Origin: Roseibium sediminis
Lineage (GTDB): Bacteria > Pseudomonadota > Alphaproteobacteria > Rhizobiales > Stappiaceae
Length of the DNA: 43,134 nt
Assembly (NCBI RefSeq): GCF_008711325.1
Contig: NZ_VXDB01000028.1
Location: 1-43,134, forward strand
Reading direction: 5' to 3'
A program made the position numbers and the translations under genes. Position 1 is the first letter of the stretch. Each line of letters opens with the position of its first letter. This document shows, one piece after another, positions 15,044 to 22,030 of this stretch. Below the pieces are notes generated by a model. That model was not told where the DNA came from and did not search any database. It saw only the letters and a program-made list of their open reading frames with translations.

Positions 15044-16057
15044 ATGAGTAAAATTCCTGGTTGTCTTACCTGTATTTCGGCTCGATCTGTTGTTTATCGT
15101 GCGGTATTCACTGCGCTACTGTTTGCCTTGGTGAGTTCAGCTACCTTGCTTGCCGGATCCGATGCGGCCTATTCCAGTGAATGGGTTGTCAAGCGCGTCT
15201 TCGGTAAAGTGTATCTTGTTGCGCCGGGTGTGCAGGCGTTTCGGGCAAAGCCTGGAATGAAAATTGAGCCGGGTTACACCGTCGCAACAAAGGCGCGATC
15301 CAAAGCGCTTATCATGCGCGGCGAAGAATCTATATTTGTCGGCCCTGATACGAAATTTGCACTTTCGAAGTATCGTAGTACGGAAGTCAACACCACGTTG
15401 TTGCAGGAAACCGGTCACCTGCAGGTCGATGTAAAAAAACGTGCTCAGCCTCATTTCAGGGTCGAAACTCCGTTCCTTGCAGCGATCGTCAAGGGCACCA
15501 AGTTTGATGTACGGGTGAACAAAACATCCGCTCGTGTAGATGTCGTTCGCGGCCTGGTTCAGGTCAGCGACAATCTGTCTGGCGACCATGCCAATGTCGG
15601 GGCCGGTGAAAGTGCTGCGTCAGAGCCAAACAGGGCGTCCGGGCTGATGGTTGGTGGCGCGACTCCTCCGGCAGTCGTCGCCGGTCCCAAGAAAGCACCC
15701 GTATTCCAGACACAAGCCGCTCTCCCCCAGCCAAAAACCGCACCTGCAGCAACTCGGTCAAATTCCCTGCGTGGATCGCTGCTTGGTGGCGATCTCCTCT
15801 CGGCACGAAACAGCTACGAACATGGCAACAGTAACGGTGGAGACTCAAGCAGCAGCCGGAATTCCAACGCGGAGAGAGAGGCTCGATCGGGCAATTCCAA
15901 TTCCTCACGTGGCAGCAGCGGCGGACAAGGGGAAGGTGGAAATCGCGGAAATGGTTCTTCTTCCGGCGGTAACTCCGGGAATAACAGCGGCGATGATGAT
16001 GGCGATGACGACGACGATGACGATGACGACGATGACGACGATGATGACGACGACTGA
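15044..16057 (+). CDS. FecR-domain protein 1 with poly-aspartate tail
   Basis: A 337-residue exported protein: N-terminal hydrophobic signal (about 20-43), then a FecR domain (~45-190) with EWVVKRVFGKVYLVAPG, GYTVATK, LIMRGEESIFVGP and VETPFLAAIVKGTKFDVRV. The C-terminal third is Ser/Gly/Asn-rich and ends in a run of about 20 residues that is almost all Asp. FecR domains usually sense in the periplasm and talk to ECF sigma factors, but no sigma factor is here and no cytoplasmic anti-sigma segment is seen. First of three tandem paralogues before a CHASE2 protein, so a periplasmic ligand or partner role is more likely. The poly-Asp tail could bind calcium. The ATG at 15044 has a poor ribosome binding site; a GTG at 15008 is the alternative. 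Confidence 0.8.
   Translation: MSKIPGCLTCISARSVVYRAVFTALLFALVSSATLLAGSDAAYSSEWVVKRVFGKVYLVAPGVQAFRAKPGMKIEPGYTVATKARSKALIMRGEESIFVGPDTKFALSKYRSTEVNTTLLQETGHLQVDVKKRAQPHFRVETPFLAAIVKGTKFDVRVNKTSARVDVVRGLVQVSDNLSGDHANVGAGESAASEPNRASGLMVGGATPPAVVAGPKKAPVFQTQAALPQPKTAPAATRSNSLRGSLLGGDLLSARNSYEHGNSNGGDSSSSRNSNAEREARSGNSNSSRGSSGGQGEGGNRGNGSSSGGNSGNNSGDDDGDDDDDDDDDDDDDDDDD
15992..16053 (+). repeat. GAY codon microsatellite (poly-Asp)
   Basis: An irregular run of GAT/GAC codons, interrupted by one Gly codon near its start, that codes for the acidic end of FecR1 and stops at the termination codon. The mix of GAT and GAC limits slippage but the tract is still repeat-prone. Confidence 0.85.
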
Positions 16058-16060
16058 TCA

Positions 16061-16109
16061 ATCTGGATGGAGTTGAGAAGCAGAGAGGCTCCATTCTTCC
16101 AGATTTTAG
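16061..16109 (+). terminator. Probable terminator after FecR1
   Basis: ATCTGG.ATGGAG pairs with CTCCAT..CCAGAT across a 15-base loop with a small bulge, and TTTT follows. It lies within 10 bases of the FecR1 stop. Confidence 0.5.
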
Positions 16110-16156
16110 GTCAAGAGTTCGGGCTTTGATCCGGTCTTATGTGTTTTTTAAATCTA

Positions 16157-16170
16157 GTTACGTAAGGGAA
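16157..16170 (+). promoter_or_regulatory. GTTACGTAAGGGAA element upstream of FecR2
   Basis: The same TTACGTAAGG core as upstream of FecR1, preceded by TTTTTTAAAT, and 43 bases before the FecR2 ATG. Confidence 0.45.
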
Positions 16171-16175
16171 ATGAA

Positions 16176-16209
16176 GGGGGTTGCCCCCAGGCGCGCCAAA
16201 GGGGGCGGG
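16176..16209 (+). promoter_or_regulatory. Mutually exclusive G/C stems over the FecR2 ribosome binding site
   Basis: The CCCCC run at 16184-16188 can pair either with GGGGG at 16176-16180 (3-base loop) or, as GCCCCC, with GGGGGC at 16201-16206, which is the ribosome binding site of FecR2. The two stems cannot form together, which is the layout of a translational switch. This is a structural inference only. Confidence 0.3.
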
Positions 16210-16212
16210 ACT

Positions 16213-17445
16213 ATGAAATATGCTATGGCTGACTCTAAGTTATCAGCGTCCCGCGCTCCAATTTGCTTGTCTGCAAGCAAGATATGCCTGACGGCAGCAT
16301 TGGTCATTGCCTTGCTTTTGTCAGGTGCTGCAACTGCTCTTGCAAACGATTGGGTTGTGAAGCGGGTCTTTGGAAAGGTCTACCTCGTTGCCCCTGGAGT
16401 TCAGGCATTTCTGGCCAAGCCCGGGATGCGTATCGAACCAGGCTATACCGTCGCCACGAAGGCTGGCGCGAAAGCGTTGATCATGCGCGGCGAAGAGTCG
16501 ATTTTTGTGGGGCCTGACACGCGTTTTGCGCTTTCCAAATACCGCAGCACGTCGATCAATACGACACTCTTGCAAGCCTCCGGTCATTTGCAAATCGACG
16601 TCCAACGCCGGGCAAAACCACATTTCAAGGTGGAGACACCGTTTCTTGCTGCGATTGTAAAGGGGACAAAATTCGACGTTCGTGTCTCCGACCGTTCTGC
16701 TCGAGTTGATGTCTCGCGCGGTCTCGTTGAGGTTAGCGATCATTCCTCCGGAGATAGGGCCAATGTGGGTGCAGGAGAAAGCGCAGCCTCGGAACCTTCG
16801 CGATCGGTCGGTCTGCAGGTGGGGGGGAACACAACTCCAGCCGTCACTCAGGGGCCGCGAAGTGCACCCGTTTTCGAAGCTCCTGCATTGCCAGGAGCCC
16901 CTCAAGCTGCTCCTGAGGTGTCAAGCCCAACGCAAGGTGGCGGCAGGTCCGCAAGAGACCGGTTCTTCTCCGAGGAGCAGTTCTCGCCTGATCGCGGTCG
17001 CGACAGAAAGCGCGAAGATGGGCGCAATGAAAAGCGTGATGACGGGCGCGACAAGAAGGGGCGAGAAAGCCGGACTTCTTCGCGCGGGAATGAAAGCTTC
17101 GACCAAGACAACCGGGCTGATAACCGCGGTAAAGGTGGCGGCCGGGACCGTGCGGGGGATGATCGTGATAGCCGCGCTGAAAGTCGTGGTGATAGAAACG
17201 AAAGTCGAGGGAATGATCGTGGCGAGAGTCGGGATCACGGTGGCGGCCGCAATGAAAGCGATGGGGGCCGTGGCGGCAAGAATGATGACGGCGGAAAGAA
17301 AAACGACTCCCGCAATGATGATCGAGGGGGGGGCAAGAGCCAGGATGGCCGCGATGGTGGACGTGGCAAGGACCGCGAAGACCGTGGACGGGACGGTGAG
17401 GGGCGTGGAAAGAAAGGTGGTCGGGATAAAGGTGATAGAGACTAA
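16213..17445 (+). CDS. FecR-domain protein 2 with charged Arg/Asp/Gly tail
   Basis: A 410-residue exported protein. The signal peptide is about residues 22-45 (ALVIALLLSGAATALA). The FecR domain (~46-190) is nearly the same as in FecR1: DWVVKRVFGKVYLVAPG, GYTVATKAG, LIMRGEESIFVGP and VETPFLAAIVKGTKFDVRV. After a Pro-rich linker (~205-245) the tail of about 165 residues is made almost only of Arg, Asp, Gly, Lys, Glu and Asn, a mixed-charge disordered region quite unlike the tails of its paralogues. The start at 16213 has GGGGGCGGG upstream; longer in-frame starts precede the ribosome binding site and are unlikely. Second in the tandem set, and shares the upstream element. Confidence 0.82.
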   Translation: MKYAMADSKLSASRAPICLSASKICLTAALVIALLLSGAATALANDWVVKRVFGKVYLVAPGVQAFLAKPGMRIEPGYTVATKAGAKALIMRGEESIFVGPDTRFALSKYRSTSINTTLLQASGHLQIDVQRRAKPHFKVETPFLAAIVKGTKFDVRVSDRSARVDVSRGLVEVSDHSSGDRANVGAGESAASEPSRSVGLQVGGNTTPAVTQGPRSAPVFEAPALPGAPQAAPEVSSPTQGGGRSARDRFFSEEQFSPDRGRDRKREDGRNEKRDDGRDKKGRESRTSSRGNESFDQDNRADNRGKGGGRDRAGDDRDSRAESRGDRNESRGNDRGESRDHGGGRNESDGGRGGKNDDGGKKNDSRNDDRGGGKSQDGRDGGRGKDREDRGRDGEGRGKKGGRDKGDRD

Positions 17446-17760
17446 ATAGGAAGCGCTGGCTTTGCTTTCGTTGTTTCCCTACGCGCCTACAGGAATGCTA
17501 CGAAGATTATATGGATCGAGGGATTTTGAACATGGAGCGATTGTATTTATCAGTGCGAGTTCACTACTTTTTAACTACGTGAATTGATATTCTACAGCAA
17601 CAATTTTGCAAAATAAGCAGAGAAATTTGTCTCTAAATTTACAGATACCCCGGAGTTTATAAGGCCGGTTTCAATCCTTGTTAAAAATTCTGACGTAAAG
17701 TGAGTTGCAAGGCGGGTTGTGTAGTGCCTGCGATTTCAGTTTTTACGTCAGGTGTTCGTG
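17446..17760 (+). other. Intergenic region between FecR2 and FecR3
   Basis: About 315 AT-rich bases with no gene. It contains the FecR3 element near its end and a further partial match (TTTTTAACTACGTGAA, 17568-17583; TTCACGTAG on the other strand). The size and the elements suggest that FecR3 has its own promoter. Confidence 0.6.
17691..17704 (+). promoter_or_regulatory. TGACGTAAAGTGAG element upstream of FecR3
   Basis: Preceded by TTGTTAAAAATTC, which matches the FecR1 upstream sequence TTGTTAAAAGTTC at 12 of 13 bases; the ACGTAA core follows at the same distance. It ends 57 bases before the FecR3 ATG. Confidence 0.45.
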
Positions 17761-19032
17761 ATGTTTGTATCGAGTTCCACGAAAAATTTCGTCAGGGTCA
17801 GTGTGGCTTCGCGCGATGTGAAGCACTCAGGCTTCTTCTGCAAATTCTATTTGCCGATCGCGATGCTCGTCTGGATCATGCTGGCGGGCGGGCCTGTGTT
17901 GGCTGCTGACTGGGTAGTCAAGCGTGCGACAGGCAAAGTCTATCTGGTTGCGCCCGGCGTCGAAGCCTTTCGAGCAAAGTCCGGAATGGTGCTGCAGCCG
18001 GGAATGACCGTCGCAACGAAGGATCGGGCAAAGGCACTCATCGCCCGAGGTGAAGAAACGATCTTCGTTGGCCCAAATACGAAGGTTGCCCTTTCGAAGT
18101 ATCGCAGTTCTGAAGTCAAGACCACGCTTTTACAGACGTCCGGTCTGGTGGAAGTCGACGTAAAAAAGCGGGCTCAGCCACACTTTACGGTGGAAACGCC
18201 TTACATGGCGGCTGTCGTCAAAGGCACCAAGTTCACCGTACGGGTTGGATCGTCAACTGCGCGTGTCGCCGTCGAGCGTGGTCTTGTTCAGGTTGACGAT
18301 TTTGCTTCAGGTGACCGTGCAAATGTTGGTGCGGGGCAAAGCGCATCCACCAATCCTTCCAGAAACGTAGGTCTGCAGGTTGATGGTGCCACAAAGCCGC
18401 AGGTGGTGCGTGGGCAGCCCAAGGCGCCTGTATTCCAGACGCCGCCGGTTGCAAATGTCCCCCAGGCAATTCCGGGAACGTCACGCCAACGCGGCAATTC
18501 CGCGAAAAACAATGGCGGCGTTCTTGAAAGCCTGTTCGGTGGAGCACAGCAATCACAAAAATCAAACAACGGCCGCGGAAATGGTAACGGCAATGCTGGC
18601 GGCAACGGTAAAGGCAACGGCGGTGGCAGCGCTAACAGCAATGCCGGTGGCAACGGAAACGGTGGCGGCAATGGCAACAGCAATGCCGGTGGGAACGGCA
18701 ACGGCGGCGGCAAGGGCAACAGCAATGCTGGCGGGAACGGCAACGGCAATGGCAACAGCAATGCCGGTGGCAATGGGAACGGCAACGGCGGCGGCAATGG
18801 CAACAGCAATGCCGGCGGCAACGGGAACGGCGGCGGCAATGGCTACAGCAATGCCGGCGGCAACGGGAACGGGAACGGCGGCGGCAATGGCAACAGCAAT
18901 GCCGGCGGCAACGGGAACGGCAACGGCGGCGGCAATGGCAACAGCAATGCTGGCGGCAATGGGAACGGAAACGGCGGCGGTAACGGGAACGGTGGCGGCA
19001 ATGGGAACGGCAAAGGCAACGGCAAAAAATAG
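17761..19032 (+). CDS. FecR-domain protein 3 with Gly/Asn repeat tail
   Basis: A 423-residue exported protein with a signal peptide (hydrophobic stretch about residues 31-48, ending VLAA). The FecR domain (~49-195) has DWVVKRATGKVYLVAPG, GMTVATKD, LIARGEETIFVGP and VETPYMAAVVKGTKFTVRV, and is the most diverged of the three. The tail (~275-423) is a neutral repeat of Gly and Asn with eight copies of a SNAGG-centred unit, ending in Lys-Lys. Such Gly/Asn repeats occur in surface and matrix proteins. The ATG at 17761 is taken as start, with CAGG 9 bases upstream. The CHASE2-EAL gene begins 55 bases later with no terminator between, so the two are probably co-transcribed. Confidence 0.82.
   Translation: MFVSSSTKNFVRVSVASRDVKHSGFFCKFYLPIAMLVWIMLAGGPVLAADWVVKRATGKVYLVAPGVEAFRAKSGMVLQPGMTVATKDRAKALIARGEETIFVGPNTKVALSKYRSSEVKTTLLQTSGLVEVDVKKRAQPHFTVETPYMAAVVKGTKFTVRVGSSTARVAVERGLVQVDDFASGDRANVGAGQSASTNPSRNVGLQVDGATKPQVVRGQPKAPVFQTPPVANVPQAIPGTSRQRGNSAKNNGGVLESLFGGAQQSQKSNNGRGNGNGNAGGNGKGNGGGSANSNAGGNGNGGGNGNSNAGGNGNGGGKGNSNAGGNGNGNGNSNAGGNGNGNGGGNGNSNAGGNGNGGGNGYSNAGGNGNGNGGGNGNSNAGGNGNGNGGGNGNSNAGGNGNGNGGGNGNGGGNGNGKGNGKK
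18595..19020 (+). repeat. Degenerate Gly/Asn tandem repeat in FecR3
   Basis: Units of roughly 36-54 bases around GGCAACAGCAATGCCGGCGG are repeated eight times with small changes. The repeats are coding, and they produce long spurious open frames on both strands. Confidence 0.9.
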
Positions 19033-19087
19033 GCCTTGAGCCAAGAACCTGAGTTAGTCCCGCCATTGACCTGGAAGGCGTAGAACC

Positions 19088-21952
19088 TTGTCGATCAGTA
19101 AATATGCCAAAGCCATTTGGGAACTGTCTTCGGAAAGATCTGTCCGACGAATACTAAAGGCATTTCTGGCTTTTGGGTTGCTTCTTCTGATTGTTGGTTC
19201 AATTCAATCGGCAGGTGGACTTGACCCGATTTTTCGCATCTCGCTTGAGGGAAGGTATTCCCTTGATCCCAAGGAGCCCTCCGGAGAGATCGTTGTCGTA
19301 GAAATTGATGCCCGAAGCCTGTCCGAGGTGGGGGTTTGGCCATGGCCACGCGGTCTTCATGCCCAGCTGGTCGATAATCTGATGGAACTGGGTGCTGAAC
19401 AGATTGTCTTTGACGTCGATTTCAGCACGAGGTCTTCGCCCGAGCAGGATCAGGCATTCGCCGATGCCCTCGAGCGGTCCGAAGGTGCCGTTTCACTCGC
19501 GATGTTTGGTCAGAAAGCTGCTTTTTCCTCCGAGCAGGAGAACACCCGCATCGTCAATCGCCCCCTGGACATGTTTACCGAGCATGCTTGGCCGGGCGTC
19601 GTAAGCGTACCGCTCTCCACTGATGGCATGATCTGGCAGGGGTTATATGGGGACAGTCTTGACGGCGTACCTGAGCCGTCACTTTCGACTATCATGTCGG
19701 GTACTGAATCCAGGACAAACGGTTCGCTGTGGATCGACTATTCAATCGATCCCCGTTTGCTGAAAAAAGTATCCTTTGTTGATGTCATAAAGGGTCGGGC
19801 CAGCGCGGAGCAGTTTCAAGGCAAGACCGTTATTGTATGCGCGACTGCACAAGAGCTGCGTGATCTCTTTTCCGTTCCTCTCTATGGTCTTCTGCCTGGA
19901 GGTATCATTCAGGTTCTGGCAGCGGAATCCATTTTGCAGGACAGGGCACTTCAGGTGTCTTGGGCGGCGGAAATCCTGGTTCTCGCGGCTCTTTTGGTCC
20001 TTCCGCTGGTTCTGCTTGATCGTCTCAACTGGATGATCCGGATCTCTGCAATGGCCGGACTTGCGGTGCTCGTAGAAATTGGTGCCTATGCACTTCAAAG
20101 GACCGCCCCGGTTATTCCGGATACAAGCGCAGCACATGTTTTCGTAGGTCTAGCGGCGATTTACGTTTTGACCCGCCAGATCAGCTTTCAGAAAATCCTG
20201 GCGATCATCTCACAAAGACGGGCCGAAAACACAGAGCAGATGTTGAAGCAGGTCTTTGACGACAGCTTTGATGCAATCATTCTGGTTGACCCGGATCTGG
20301 CTGTCAGAATGGCAAGTCACAAGGCCTCTGCCGTCTTCGATCAGCCGTTCCAGGAGGGAAGCCATGCTTCTGTCTGTCTGCCAGCGGCTATCGTTGAAGA
20401 AGTGGAGACTGCACTTGCAGCAGATAGCTCCGCTTATTCCAGTTTGCGAAAGACTGTCCGGCATAAGACGCCCGAGGGCCGTGAGCGGTATATTGAATAT
20501 GTCGTGACGACTACAAGCCAGGTCAAGGAGACCGGTAAGGCTTACACGGATGGAGATGCATCCTATCTCGCATGCGTCACCTGCCGTGACATTACCACAG
20601 AGAGAGAGGCCCGTGAGCGCCTCGCTTATCTGGCGCGTCATGACCCGCTCACTGGTCTTTTGAACCGAAATGCATTCGAGATGGATTGCGACGTCCGTCT
20701 TGAAACAGCGGATCCTGAAGACCGATATTGCGTGATCTGCCTCGTTGTAGACGAACTTGATGCCGTGAAGGCTTCTCTTGGTCTGGCCTACTCGGATGAG
20801 CTTCTGAAATTTGTGGCGGCGGATATACGCAGATGCATTGGTGACGATGCCTATGCCGGCGTTCTGCATGACGACTCGTTTGCGGTCTTCATGTCTTTGT
20901 CTCCGGAAACAGGCTGTGCTGATGGTTGGGTGTCGCGGCTCCGTGACGGGATTTCCGAGGAGTTTCAGCTTGATGGCAACCGTGTGCCGCTGACCGTCAG
21001 TGTTGGGTATGCGGTGACTGGCACCTTGGAATCCGAGTATGAAGCTGCCAGTGATCTTATTCGCCAGGCCGCCAACGCTTTGTCGAAGGCGAAACTTGAC
21101 ATGCGCTCTGCGAAGGTTCGCTTTGAGCTGCACATGGAAAAGAGCCTGATCCGGCGCCGTGAACTGGAAATTGAACTCTATCGGGCTCTGGAGCGCGATG
21201 AGCTGAGTGTCTTCTATCAGCCGCAGGTCGGTTTCGATCACAAGAACCTTTTGGGTGTCGAGGCCTTGGTGCGGTGGAACCACGCAGAACTTGGCCCGAT
21301 TTCTCCCGGTGAGTTCATTCCGATCGCCGAAGAAAGTGGCATGATCCTGGATATTGGCGAATGGGTTCTGAACAGGGCGACGAGCGATCTTGTCGGCCTC
21401 GGCAATGACTTGCTTCTGTCAGTGAACGTATCGCCGCTACAATTTGCGCAAAAAGGATTCTACGACGTTGTTAAAAGATGCCTTGATACGACGAAGTTCC
21501 CGTCCGAACGTTTGAAGCTCGAAATCACCGAATCCATGTTTGTCGGCAAGACGGATGATCTCCAGATGCGAATTGACGGCATCAGGGAACTGGGATGCCA
21601 GTTTGCGCTGGATGACTTTGGAACGGGATATTCCGGTCTATCACAACTGAGCTGGTTCCCGTTCTCCTGGATCAAGATCGATCGTGCGTTTGTCGATGAC
21701 ATGGAAACTTCCAAGTCTCACTACGCCTTGGTCAGGACAATTGTCGATCTGGCTGCCGCCTTTGAGCTCAAGGTGGTTGCCGAGGGTGTCGAGACGGAAG
21801 CGCAGCACTTGTTGCTTCGTGAACTTGGTTGTGATCTCGGGCAGGGCTATCTTTATGGCAGGCCCATGGACCTTGCTTCATTCTGCAAGAACTACAATCT
21901 GGCTCGGCCCGAGGCAGCGACCCTTGAACTGAAATCGGTGGCGTCGCGCTAA
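19088..21952 (+). CDS. CHASE2 sensor with degenerate GGDEF and intact EAL domain
   Basis: A 954-residue inner-membrane protein. One transmembrane helix (~24-42), a periplasmic CHASE2 domain (~45-290; VVVEIDARSLSEVGVWPWPR, VFDVDFS), three more helices (~295-372), a PAS-like segment (~385-495), a GGDEF-type domain (~520-680) and an EAL domain (~700-940). The GGDEF signature is H594-D-D-S-F, so cyclase activity is not expected. The EAL domain keeps E725-A-L-V-R-W, SVNVSPLQF, LEITESMF, D842-D-F-G-T-G, KIDRAFV, AEGVETEAQ and GQGYLYGRP, so it should hydrolyse c-di-GMP. The gene starts with TTG (GGAAGG about 9 bases upstream); no ATG lies before the CHASE2 domain. It follows three FecR proteins, whose periplasmic domains are candidate partners. 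Confidence 0.92.
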   Translation: MSISKYAKAIWELSSERSVRRILKAFLAFGLLLLIVGSIQSAGGLDPIFRISLEGRYSLDPKEPSGEIVVVEIDARSLSEVGVWPWPRGLHAQLVDNLMELGAEQIVFDVDFSTRSSPEQDQAFADALERSEGAVSLAMFGQKAAFSSEQENTRIVNRPLDMFTEHAWPGVVSVPLSTDGMIWQGLYGDSLDGVPEPSLSTIMSGTESRTNGSLWIDYSIDPRLLKKVSFVDVIKGRASAEQFQGKTVIVCATAQELRDLFSVPLYGLLPGGIIQVLAAESILQDRALQVSWAAEILVLAALLVLPLVLLDRLNWMIRISAMAGLAVLVEIGAYALQRTAPVIPDTSAAHVFVGLAAIYVLTRQISFQKILAIISQRRAENTEQMLKQVFDDSFDAIILVDPDLAVRMASHKASAVFDQPFQEGSHASVCLPAAIVEEVETALAADSSAYSSLRKTVRHKTPEGRERYIEYVVTTTSQVKETGKAYTDGDASYLACVTCRDITTEREARERLAYLARHDPLTGLLNRNAFEMDCDVRLETADPEDRYCVICLVVDELDAVKASLGLAYSDELLKFVAADIRRCIGDDAYAGVLHDDSFAVFMSLSPETGCADGWVSRLRDGISEEFQLDGNRVPLTVSVGYAVTGTLESEYEAASDLIRQAANALSKAKLDMRSAKVRFELHMEKSLIRRRELEIELYRALERDELSVFYQPQVGFDHKNLLGVEALVRWNHAELGPISPGEFIPIAEESGMILDIGEWVLNRATSDLVGLGNDLLLSVNVSPLQFAQKGFYDVVKRCLDTTKFPSERLKLEITESMFVGKTDDLQMRIDGIRELGCQFALDDFGTGYSGLSQLSWFPFSWIKIDRAFVDDMETSKSHYALVRTIVDLAAAFELKVVAEGVETEAQHLLLRELGCDLGQGYLYGRPMDLASFCKNYNLARPEAATLELKSVASR

Positions 21953-21976
21953 GCACTTCAATTGCAGGGAAAACAA

Positions 21977-22012
21977 AAAAGGTTCGCCGAAGAGCCCCGG
22001 CGAACCTTTTTT
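21977..22012. terminator. Bidirectional terminator between CHASE2-EAL and gabD
   Basis: AAGGTTCGCCG and CGGCGAACCTT form a perfect stem, with an A-run before and a T-run after. It serves both convergent genes. Confidence 0.9.
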
Positions 22013-22030
22013 ATTAGGCGTGCGTGATGA

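Noticed and set aside
15044..19032. FecR genes as parts of a FecI-FecR-FecA iron uptake system
   Set aside because: No ECF sigma factor and no TonB-dependent receptor adjacent; the proteins have N-terminal signal peptides instead of a cytosolic anti-sigma segment.
20210..21283. 357-codon minus-strand open frame
   Set aside because: Opposite the PAS-GGDEF-EAL part of the CHASE2 protein; no recognisable product.
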